Virus record (IMG/VR): IMGVR_UViG_3300012000_000019
Span: 19,341 to 58,368 of that record
Length of the DNA stretch: 39,028 nt
Source: a virus
Reading direction: 5' to 3' (one strand)
The notes under the pieces were generated by a model. The model did not search any database and was not told the DNA's origin. It was given only the letters and a program-made list of their open reading frames with translations. The first letter of the stretch is position 1; every line of letters begins with the position of its first letter. Below are positions 1-4,701 of the stretch, one piece after another. A program made the translations under genes and the position numbers.

Positions 1-518
1 ATGATGACCGAGTAGGCCACAAGGTTGCGAACAAAGTCCTGCTTGCCCTCTATAGTCTCGATGTCGAGAGTTTCTTCGGTCATGCGCTTGATGAACTTGA
101 CCTCGAAGTCTTCCTTAGCCTTGATACTAGGGACCGAAACGTGTTGATTGTAGATTTCTGTACGATCTACCGGGAACGTTTCGAGAACGTACTCGAACGA
201 CATGCAGTGGTTGGCTTCTTCCCACATCTGCTTGGCGAGGTACAGGTGCGCCTCAGGAGCATTCAGATATGGGTAGACACCAAATGCCAGAGCCTTATTC
301 ACAATCAGCTCAGAGGGGTTGAAGAACGACATTAAAAATGTAATGGCGTGTTGCTCTTCCTCTGTCATCTTCTTGAAGTCTGCGATGTCCTCACCGAGCT
401 GAATTTCGTTGGGGAACCAGGTGTTTGCCACAGCCTGGTCGTACAGGTCCATAGCCCACTGATATTTAACTGGCTTGAGGAGGAGGCCCTCCTGGATTCC
501 TTTTCCGAGGATTCCCAT
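1..518 (-). CDS. nrdB: Ribonucleotide reductase class I small (beta/R2) subunit, N-terminal part, class Ic-like
   Basis: The gene runs off the left edge of the window; about 172 residues are visible. It supplies the metal-cofactor subunit that makes deoxyribonucleotides together with the large subunit, which is not in this window. The start ATG at 518 is preceded by AGAAAGG, lying inside the end of the upstream ORF. The N-terminus (LLLKPVKYQWAMDLYDQA, then NTWFPNEI) is typical of R2. Spacing against E. coli R2 is exact: E70 sits at the D84 position, E101 at E115, H104 at H118 and F108 at the radical tyrosine Y122. Glu at the first ligand plus Phe at the tyrosine site is the signature described for the Chlamydia class Ic Mn/Fe enzyme. 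The remaining ligands lie outside the window, so the subclass is an inference. Confidence 0.93.
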   Translation of the reverse strand, partial: MGILGKGIQEGLLLKPVKYQWAMDLYDQAVANTWFPNEIQLGEDIADFKKMTEEEQHAITFLMSFFNPSELIVNKALAFGVYPYLNAPEAHLYLAKQMWEEANHCMSFEYVLETFPVDRTEIYNQHVSVPSIKAKEDFEVKFIKRMTEETLDIETIEGKQDFVRNLVAYSVI

Positions 519-522
519 TGTG

Positions 523-1473
523 TTACCTTTCTGAGTTGTTTGGGACAAGGATGCCATTGAGGACAACCGTATCTTTGTTTTCTTGCGTGATGTTATACAG
601 GTCTGAGTATCTATAGTCATCAATTACTTGAGATATTTTTGGGTAATCGATACTTCTTCTTGTGTAGTTGATCTCGGGAAATGTGTGATTAACGACGGGG
701 ATATTCATTTTTCTTAGGTTTTGTATCCAAGTGTTGGCTAGACGAAAAGTGTAGTGAGCTCTTCCAAGATCACTATTTTTTATTACTCGAGCGTCTCCAC
801 CTAATGTGTGACTAAACAGTTTTAGTCTTTTTAAGAAATCAAGATTTTCTGAGTAAATATCCCAAATAGGCCTGATTCCCACTTTTCTTTTAATAAGACC
901 AGAATCAAAAAGTCCAGCTAGCCACTCTAGTTTTGTTTCTAGTGAGTAGTCAGAATCAAATGGGATCTCATAATCTTCAGGCATATCTTCTAAAAACTTG
1001 AGACTTGTTTTTTGATCTAGCTCTGTATTTAGTTGTAAAAGTTTTAAAGATTGTCGTCTTACTCCATAGACCGCAGATCTGGCGAGAACTTTATTTCCTA
1101 ATCGAAACTTTTCAGCCCCCGAGTAGTAGCCATGTGTATATGAGTAAGGAAACTCTTTATCTCCACAAGTGACTATCGGAAACCAACCCTTGATGAGTCG
1201 ATCTCCGGCGGTGAGGTGTTTTGCTTCTTGGTTGTGTACTGCAGTGACGTAGTAGTCACGTTGGATCCGAAATTCAAAGTGAGCTGCACACTCAATTTCA
1301 GTCCCAGAAACAAGCTCTATCCGAATAACTTTTTGTTGTTCGGCTATTTTTTGCGCAACTGCTGGAGTGTAATCAAACCCATTCCACACTAAAAATGGAG
1401 ATCCAGTTAGTGATGAAATTTTTTGATAACCCTCAGAAGTAAGAACTAAGGTCTCCGGAGTTACGCCTGTCAT
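523..1473 (-). CDS. Free-standing intein-like (Hint) protein with degenerate LAGLIDADG endonuclease core
   Basis: 316 aa, directly upstream of nrdB with only 4 bases between. The start reads GVTPETLVLTSEGYQKI, which matches intein block A (usually C-x-T-G-D-T) except that the catalytic Cys1 is Gly. GTEIECAAHFEF matches block B. LEWLAGLFDSGL around residue 185 matches a LAGLIDADG helix, but the position of the catalytic acidic residue is Gly. The end, YNITQ...VVLNGILVPN, matches blocks F/G with His to Pro before the terminal Asn. The reading frame upstream closes at a TAA three codons before the ATG, so no extein is attached. No Shine-Dalgarno sequence is visible. It is probably a former intein or homing endonuclease that lost splicing, and possibly cleavage, activity. 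RNR loci are known hot spots for inteins and homing endonucleases. A reassigned DNA-binding role is possible. Confidence 0.75.
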   Translation of the reverse strand: MTGVTPETLVLTSEGYQKISSLTGSPFLVWNGFDYTPAVAQKIAEQQKVIRIELVSGTEIECAAHFEFRIQRDYYVTAVHNQEAKHLTAGDRLIKGWFPIVTCGDKEFPYSYTHGYYSGAEKFRLGNKVLARSAVYGVRRQSLKLLQLNTELDQKTSLKFLEDMPEDYEIPFDSDYSLETKLEWLAGLFDSGLIKRKVGIRPIWDIYSENLDFLKRLKLFSHTLGGDARVIKNSDLGRAHYTFRLANTWIQNLRKMNIPVVNHTFPEINYTRRSIDYPKISQVIDDYRYSDLYNITQENKDTVVLNGILVPNNSER

Positions 1474-1496
1474 ATAGTCATTTTATAAGATTGGTT

Positions 1497-1558
1497 GGCC
1501 CGGCGCTCAACTCTAGCAACGATCGAGGAGCACCGGGCCGGACCCGATAATCGGGGTC
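1497..1558 (-). other. Two adjacent GC-rich hairpins between the CxxC mini-ORF and the Hint gene
   Basis: Arms 1497-1508 and 1528-1539 form a 12-bp stem. On the minus-strand RNA it is continuous, with one G-U pair; on the plus strand the same position is a C/A mismatch. This argues for a structure selected in minus-strand RNA. A second hairpin follows at 1541-1558 (CCCGA-TTA-TCGGG core). No U-run follows, so this is not a standard terminator. It may be a processing or stability element that uncouples the upstream mini-ORF from the genes below it. Confidence 0.55.
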
Positions 1559-1562
1559 GTGC

Positions 1563-1646
1563 CTATTGGCACCCCTCGCATTGGAATTCATCCATCGGGT
1601 CGATTGGTACCTGGTATTCGCCAAGGGTTGTTACTTTATCTTTCAT
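1563..1646 (-). CDS. 27-aa peptide ending in CEGCQ, resembling the redox tail of an RNR large subunit
   Basis: A 28-codon ORF with a consensus Shine-Dalgarno GGAGGT five bases before its ATG, the best ribosome-binding site in the left part of the window. It lies downstream of a promoter-like site at 1721-1751. The peptide starts MKDKVTTLGEYQ and ends DEFQCEGCQ. Class I RNR large subunits end in a flexible tail with a C-x2-C or similar pair that passes electrons to the active site. This peptide looks like such a tail encoded alone, two ORFs upstream of nrdB. No large-subunit gene is present to its right. It could be a detached NrdA tail acting in trans, a relic of a gene split, or an unrelated small redox peptide. 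Expression is well supported by the SD; function is inferred. Confidence 0.6.
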   Translation of the reverse strand: MKDKVTTLGEYQVPIDPMDEFQCEGCQ

Positions 1647-1720
1647 ATTTGACCTCCAGGTGAGATGAAAATTGACCAAGAAAACTTGGCCATTTTGTGG
1701 GTTTTTGTTTGGGTTTATCT

Positions 1721-1751
1721 AGTGTAGCACCCCTTAAAATCTTGCGAGCTA
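1721..1751 (-). promoter_or_regulatory. Promoter-like site ahead of the CxxC mini-ORF and nrd genes
   Basis: Minus-strand -10 TACACT (1721-1726) is preceded by GTGC, and a -35-like TAGCTC lies 19 bases further upstream (1746-1751). The same arrangement, GTGC-TACnnT with 19-base spacing, occurs at 4608-4638 and 10692-10722. It sits just after the terminator at 1809-1835, as expected for the start of a new transcription unit. Confidence 0.45.
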
Positions 1752-1804
1752 GTATATAAATTGTTATTATATACCCCCAACTTCTCATATATATTTATTA
1801 AAAC

Positions 1805-1900
1805 TAAACCCCCTCTAATATATTTTAAGAGGGGGATTAGCTTTTGTGAGGTAGCGAAATTCACAATGCCGGGCAGCAGGGGAGCTGCGCCTTGGCTACT
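1805..1900 (-). ncRNA. Candidate small pseudoknotted RNA or leader ending in an intrinsic terminator
   Basis: On the minus strand, 1895-1899 (GTAGC) can pair with 1851-1855 (GCTAC). That segment lies in the loop of a second helix, 1861-1866 with 1844-1849 (TTGTGA/TCACAA), giving an H-type pseudoknot. It is followed by the terminator at 1809-1835. No convincing ORF covers the segment: the only long frame needs a TTG start, has no SD and reads through all of these structures. It could be a small RNA or a termination-control element (riboswitch-like) at the end of the tRNA operon. A TACAAT box at 1904-1909 is a possible -10, but it sits very close to the first helix. I recognise no known RNA family. 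Confidence 0.35.
1809..1835 (-). terminator. Intrinsic terminator
   Basis: 8-bp stem CCCCCTCT/AGAGGGGG with an 11-base AT loop. On the minus strand it is followed by a T-rich run (TTTAGTTTTAATAAAT). It ends the transcription unit that comes through the tRNA cluster, just before the nrd promoter-like site. Confidence 0.75.
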
Positions 1901-2091
1901 TCTATTGTAAGACAGGTCTGATATATCGATCACAAGCAAAGATCTAGAACAGTTCAATAACTTCTAAAATAGAAGTATCTTGTATGAGATGGCCGCATGG
2001 CCAGTTAGGAGCTGAATGATTCAAATGTTCAAACTCACCCAACGAAAGGTTAACTGGCAACTACATAGGCGGTGATCCAGAATCTAACACC

Positions 2092-2124
2092 AAACCCCTC
2101 GGCATATATCGGCCAAGGGGTTTT
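2092..2124. terminator. Terminator-like hairpin beside tRNA-Met
   Basis: AAACCCCT pairs with AGGGGTTT (8 bp), continued by GGC/GCC after one mismatch, with a 7-8 base AT loop. Both strands have T-rich flanks; the plus-strand tail (TTTTGTGTTG) is slightly better. On the minus strand it lies just after the tRNA-Met gene and could end the tRNA transcript. Orientation is uncertain. Confidence 0.55.
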
Positions 2125-2130
2125 GTGTTG

Positions 2131-2204
2131 TCAGGAGTGCGGGACTTGAACCCGCGACGACCGAATTATGAGTTCGGGGCTCTAACCAGCTGAGCTAACT
2201 CCCG
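2131..2204 (-). tRNA. tRNA with CAT anticodon (Met, or Ile2 if lysidine-modified)
   Basis: 74 nt cloverleaf. Acceptor CGGGAGT/ACTCCTG has one G-T pair. The D-arm is GCTC...GAGC, the anticodon stem CCGAA/TTCGG with loop CTCATAA, and the T-arm GCGGG-TTCAAGT-CCCGC. The discriminator is A and no CCA is encoded. C1 pairs with G72, so the initiator-type C1/A72 mismatch is absent. Elongator Met and Ile2 cannot be told apart by reading alone. Confidence 0.93.
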
Positions 2205-2207
2205 GTG

Positions 2208-2279
2208 TCCCCTCGGAGAGATTCGAACTCCCGGCCTGATGGGTAGAAACCATATGCTCTTCCGCTGAGCTACGAGGGG
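2208..2279 (-). tRNA. tRNA-Arg (anticodon TCT)
   Basis: 72 nt. Acceptor CCCCTCG/CGAGGGG is perfect. The D-arm is GCTC/GAGC, the anticodon loop TTTCTAC, the T-arm GGGAG-TTCGAAT-CTCTC and the discriminator A. The outermost anticodon-stem pair is a T/C mismatch. Its 5' end overlaps the last codons of the HNH gene. It reads AGA, a rare codon in GC-rich actinobacteria. Confidence 0.93.
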
Positions 2280-2749
2280 TCTTCATTTTTAGAAAGCCTA
2301 TCACGCTCTTTTGTTTCTTTTTTAAGCTGCTTCTCTCGGATATATGCACTCTTTAGTGGACCACACAGATCGCACCTGCAATTTCGTTTCCCAGTCACCC
2401 CACCACCATGCTCAACAGCGCCGTCATCACCAACTTCTTTTCCCTTTGTGACGTGACAGTAGTGACAAAGAACCTGACATTTCATAAGTTCTTCTTGGAC
2501 TTTAGCTTTACTTCCCCCACCAAGTATTTTTGAGATGTCATAAGCCTTAGTACTGGAGTCAATATGATCAAGTTCCAAGCTTTCTGTGGAACCACATCGG
2601 GAACAACAACCACCAAGATATAAGATAGCCTCAGCGCGTCGACGATGATATCTGTTCAATGTGTAGATACGCATGTACTCGTTGTAGCACGGGCGGCATT
2701 TACTAGAGTTAACTACTGAAGATACTCCACAAGACGTACAGATTCTCAT
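2270..2749 (-). CDS. HNH homing-type endonuclease with zinc-binding cysteine pairs
   Basis: About 159 aa from the ATG at 2749. The frame also opens at a TTG at 2767, but the ATG starts MRICTSCG, a natural start of the first zinc knuckle. Cysteine pairs CTSC and CRPC form an N-terminal ribbon. CSRC...LELDHID and CQVLCHYCHVTKG form the beta-beta-alpha HNH fold with the catalytic His in DHID. A last CRCDLC pair precedes a basic, lysine-rich tail. HNH proteins in tRNA clusters are usually free-standing homing endonucleases. The stop codon TAG is formed by bases 8-10 (U8-A9-G10) of the following tRNA-Arg, so the last codons read through the acceptor strand of the tRNA. Confidence 0.85.
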   Translation of the reverse strand: MRICTSCGVSSVVNSSKCRPCYNEYMRIYTLNRYHRRRAEAILYLGGCCSRCGSTESLELDHIDSSTKAYDISKILGGGSKAKVQEELMKCQVLCHYCHVTKGKEVGDDGAVEHGGGVTGKRNCRCDLCGPLKSAYIREKQLKKETKERDRLSKNEDPS

Positions 2750-2776
2750 GGTGTTAGAGTAACACAAATAAAATAT

Positions 2777-2852
2777 TGGGGCCCCCTACCGGAATCGAAC
2801 CGATGACATCGATATTACAAGTATCGCGCTCTACCAACTGAGCTAAGGAGGC
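2777..2852 (-). tRNA. tRNA-Thr (anticodon TGT), CCA encoded
   Basis: Acceptor GCCTCCT/AGGGGGC has one T-G pair. The D-arm is GCTC/GAGC, the anticodon stem CGATA/TATCG with loop CTTGTAA, and the T-arm ATCGG-TTCGATT-CCGGT. Position 73 is C and is followed by CCA in the DNA; the other four tRNAs here lack an encoded CCA. It follows thyX by six bases and precedes the HNH gene, so all are probably cut from one transcript. Confidence 0.94.
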
Positions 2853-2858
2853 AAGTTG

Positions 2859-3557
2859 TTACGGAGCTACTCTACCATTTTTGTTAAAAAAGTAGTGTGT
2901 GTCCGGAAACAATTTAGAGAAGTGCTCTTCCATCTTCAGAGCAACTTGCTCGATCTCCCACTGGGGCTTTGTCTCAAACTGAGCGTTCTCAGCATCGACT
3001 CGCAGGGATAAGAATGCCATCAAGCTGCGAGCATTACATGTCGCATACATCTGGCTATAGAGACCGACAGGAAGCACAGATCGAGCAACTTCATTAGCAG
3101 CCCCCTGACGCAAAAGAGCTTTATAGGTAGCCCAAGCGTGAGAATATGCAGTCATCATTTCGTGGTTGACCATCGTAGTCATAGCCGGATGACCATCAAC
3201 AAGCTTTGGGTGAGCAGACGACCCCTCCTGGACTAGAGGCCTAGTTGGTGGGTACGCATAGAAAACCGGATCCATCTCTTTGTATCGAGCCGACACTTCG
3301 TTGTAAGACCAGCCGATTCGATGACGCTGAAACTCTCGGAACACAAAGATAGGAGCAGAGATCTTAAAAGTCATCGAGTTGTGCTCGAATGGGCTACCGT
3401 GTCGATTCTTAATGAGGTACCCAAGTAGCTTGGCGTTCTCTTCTTCGGTATACGCATCGGCTACGGCCCCCGTAGAGACTCGAGCAGCATTTGCAATTGT
3501 TTCATCAGTTCCAACACATTGAACAAGCTCTACGTCTAGCTCACTGGTAAAAATCAT
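2859..3557 (-). CDS. thyX: Flavin-dependent thymidylate synthase ThyX
   Basis: 232 aa, normal length. It converts dUMP to dTMP using FAD, NADPH and methylenetetrahydrofolate, supplying dTTP for phage replication alongside the RNR genes. The signature is RHR at residues 78-80 followed by SYNEVSARY. Other family blocks are HGSPFEHNSMTF near residue 53, VFREFQRHR, and the C-terminal ARSLMAFLSLR motif around residue 180 that lines the active site. Start and upstream stop overlap as ATGA with the DUF3310 gene, so the two are translationally coupled. tRNA-Thr follows six bases after the stop. Confidence 0.96.
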   Translation of the reverse strand: MIFTSELDVELVQCVGTDETIANAARVSTGAVADAYTEEENAKLLGYLIKNRHGSPFEHNSMTFKISAPIFVFREFQRHRIGWSYNEVSARYKEMDPVFYAYPPTRPLVQEGSSAHPKLVDGHPAMTTMVNHEMMTAYSHAWATYKALLRQGAANEVARSVLPVGLYSQMYATCNARSLMAFLSLRVDAENAQFETKPQWEIEQVALKMEEHFSKLFPDTHYFFNKNGRVAP

Positions 3558-3772
3558 TTATCTTCTAGTTCTTTCTCAACTCTGGCAATTTCCCACTCAA
3601 GATACATCTGAGCTTTGCGTAGATCCTCTAGTTCTTGTCCCTTAAATGGAGCACGGAGAATGTATTTAATGATGTTTCCTCTAAGAAAGGACTCATATTT
3701 TGTGATCTCAATAACTTCAATACCACTTGGGTGAAAGTAGTGGGATGGTTGTCGGACCGGATCATTCGTCAT
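3554..3772 (-). CDS. DUF3310 protein
   Basis: 72 aa from the ATG at 3772; a TTG two codons upstream is the alternative start. The pattern DPVxQPSHYxxxGIEVIEI...NIIKYILRAPFKG...DLRKAQMYLEWEI is the phage DUF3310 family (nucleotide-kinase-like, exact role unknown), often found with nucleotide metabolism genes as here. The start lies inside the end of the 54-aa ORF and the stop overlaps thyX as ATGA, giving a tight three-gene chain. Confidence 0.85.
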   Translation of the reverse strand: MTNDPVRQPSHYFHPSGIEVIEITKYESFLRGNIIKYILRAPFKGQELEDLRKAQMYLEWEIARVEKELEDK

Positions 3773-3926
3773 TTTCAAGATCCCAATCAGTAATATCTAC
3801 AACGCTCAGCATGACAAGATATTCTCTATCTTCGTGAAAATAACTGAGCATAGTGCCCTCAATAGAGACGATTCCGGCTTCTATCATTTCGTCTCGAATA
3901 AGCATTTTAACAATATTCTCTTGCAT
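3762..3926 (-). CDS. Small acidic hypothetical protein, 54 aa
   Basis: ATG at 3926, stop TGA at 3762-3764. The peptide begins MQENIVKMLIRDEM and ends DWDLENDE. It has 11 bases of overlap with the DUF3310 start, which fits the tight packing of this operon. The central stretch (EYLVMLSVVDITDWD) is a plausible beta strand. The SD is weak. I recognise no family. The frame fills the gap between tRNA-Leu and DUF3310 exactly, which is the main support. Confidence 0.6.
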   Translation of the reverse strand: MQENIVKMLIRDEMIEAGIVSIEGTMLSYFHEDREYLVMLSVVDITDWDLENDE

Positions 3927-3954
3927 GAAGAGAGTCTAACATACAAGATCTTTG

Positions 3955-4027
3955 TAGCGGTGATGAGATTTGAACTCACACTGGCACGGACCTAAACCGT
4001 GTGCCTCTGCCATTGGGCTACACCGCC
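3955..4027 (-). tRNA. tRNA-Leu (anticodon TAG) with short variable arm
   Basis: 73 nt. Acceptor GGCGGTG/CACCGCT ends in G1-U72. The D-arm is GCC...GGC, the anticodon stem CACGG/CCGTG perfect with loop TTTAGGT (34-36 TAG, G37), and the T-arm GTGAG-TTCAAAT-CTCAT. The discriminator is A. The variable loop is only five bases (CCAGT), whereas cellular tRNA-Leu carries a long class II arm. It reads CUA. One base separates it from tRNA-Pro. Confidence 0.88.
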
Positions 4028-4028
4028 G

Positions 4029-4102
4029 TCGGGACGACAGGATTCGAACCTGCGACTTCTGCGTCCCAAACGCAGCGCTCTACCAAGCTGAGCTACATCC
4101 CG
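4029..4102 (-). tRNA. tRNA-Pro (anticodon TGG)
   Basis: 74 nt. Acceptor CGGGATG/CGTCCCG, D-arm GCTC/GAGC, anticodon stem CTGCG/CGCAG with loop TTTGGGA, T-arm GCAGG-TTCGAAT-CCTGT, discriminator A. It reads CCA. Its first ten bases overlap the end of the DUF1232 gene. Confidence 0.94.
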
Positions 4103-4308
4103 TTGATGTTGAACTCCGGAATATGTTTACGCACATACCGAGTAACTAGCACCACTAGAACAATATCATCTAACTGACCTAGCCCAGGGATGAAATCAGG
4201 AATTAAATCAATTGGAGAAAGTAAATAAATTATAGATAAAACAAGAATAAGTTTTACATGCCAAGGAGCAGACTCTACGGCCCTCCATGCTTTTTTAATT
4301 TTATTCAT
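4093..4308 (-). CDS. DUF1232 (YkvA-like) small membrane protein
   Basis: 71 aa. [20 protein letters not shown] followed by [18 protein letters not shown] is the DUF1232 signature: two hydrophobic helices joined by a conserved LSPIDLIPD / G..DD loop. The role in phages is unknown; a membrane location is inferred from the helices. It is the first gene after the terminator at 4355-4377 and heads the tRNA/thyX operon. Its stop codon TAG is U8-A9-G10 of the following tRNA-Pro, the same arrangement as HNH/tRNA-Arg. Confidence 0.85.
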   Translation of the reverse strand: MNKIKKAWRAVESAPWHVKLILVLSIIYLLSPIDLIPDFIPGLGQLDDIVLVVLVTRYVRKHIPEFNINGM

Positions 4309-4354
4309 GAGATCAATCTACTAGCTAAAAAGTTAGAGACAAAATAAAACACAA

Positions 4355-4377
4355 AACCCCCTCACTGTGAGGGGGTT
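4355..4377 (-). terminator. Intrinsic terminator of the orphan RNA
   Basis: Ten paired bases (CCCCCTCA/TGAGGGGG extended by AA/TT), a 3-base loop, and on the minus strand TTTTGTGTTTTATTTT straight after the stem. This is a textbook Rho-independent terminator at the 3' end of the 4355-4601 transcript. Confidence 0.88.
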
Positions 4378-4601
4378 GTGCACCTGCGGACTTGTACACC
4401 GCTAAGCCCGCGTACTACGGGGGTTATATTGAGTGGGTGGATTGCATTTTACCACCACGGGTTTCCAGCAATACATAGTAGTACCGCACCCGACTTCCCC
4501 TTTTACCCGCTAAGGCAGGGCGCTAACCCGGGGAATGCTTTAGGCCCTCACTGGAAAGGCACATTCAGCCATCACTCCGCTTGGACCGTCGCCCTTGCGT
4601 T
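4355..4601 (-). ncRNA. Orphan structured non-coding RNA (about 245 nt), family not recognised
   Basis: No protein-like ORF lies here, yet the segment has its own consensus promoter (4608-4638) and a terminator at its end. It is GC-rich against its surroundings and rich in matching arms: 4551-4557 with 4462-4468 (7 bp), 4478-4484 with 4412-4418 (7 bp), 4530-4535 with 4495-4500 (6 bp), and a local hairpin 4452-4456/4436-4440. AGGGCG near the 5' end can pair with CGCCCT in the middle. The motif TTAGCG appears three times. It lacks the hallmarks of tmRNA, RNase P, SRP or 6S RNA that I can check by eye. Its position beside a phage tRNA cluster recalls the large ornate RNAs GOLLD and ROOL, but it is much shorter. 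One plus-strand frame crosses it, but it has no SD and no protein character. Confidence 0.72.
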
Positions 4602-4607
4602 ATAGAT

Positions 4608-4638
4608 ACTGTAGCACAACTTTATGATTATTTGTCAA
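4608..4638 (-). promoter_or_regulatory. Promoter of the orphan RNA
   Basis: Minus-strand -35 TTGACA (4633-4638, exact consensus) and -10 TACAGT (4608-4613), with 19 bases between and GTGC directly before the -10. Expected start is near 4600. It lies just downstream of the lysin terminator, so the RNA is an independent transcription unit. Confidence 0.7.
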
Positions 4639-4651
4639 ATTAAATAAAAAA

Positions 4652-4688
4652 AGCAGACCCGGTGATCACGAATGTGGCCAGGTCTGCT
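4652..4688 (-). terminator. Terminator after the lysin gene
   Basis: AGCAGACC/GGTCTGCT stem extended by GG/CC after one mismatch, followed on the minus strand by TTTTTTTATTT. It lies 14 bases after the lysin stop. The plus-strand side is also T-rich, so it may work in both directions. Confidence 0.85.
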
Positions 4689-4701
4689 TTCTTATTTTAG
4701 C

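Noticed and set aside
1715-1957. 80-codon minus-strand frame between tRNA-Met and the nrd locus
   Set aside because: It needs a TTG start with no SD, reads through a terminator and a promoter-like site, and its product has no protein-like pattern.
4355-4601. tmRNA or RNase P RNA in the orphan RNA region
   Set aside because: There is no tRNA-like end with a TTCGA loop, no tag ORF, and no RNase P core motif (P4-type GGTGAAA/GGTGCGGTAAG) that I can find.
4378-4605. 75-codon plus-strand frame across the orphan RNA
   Set aside because: It has no SD and an unlikely composition, and it lies exactly opposite an RNA gene with promoter and terminator on the minus strand.
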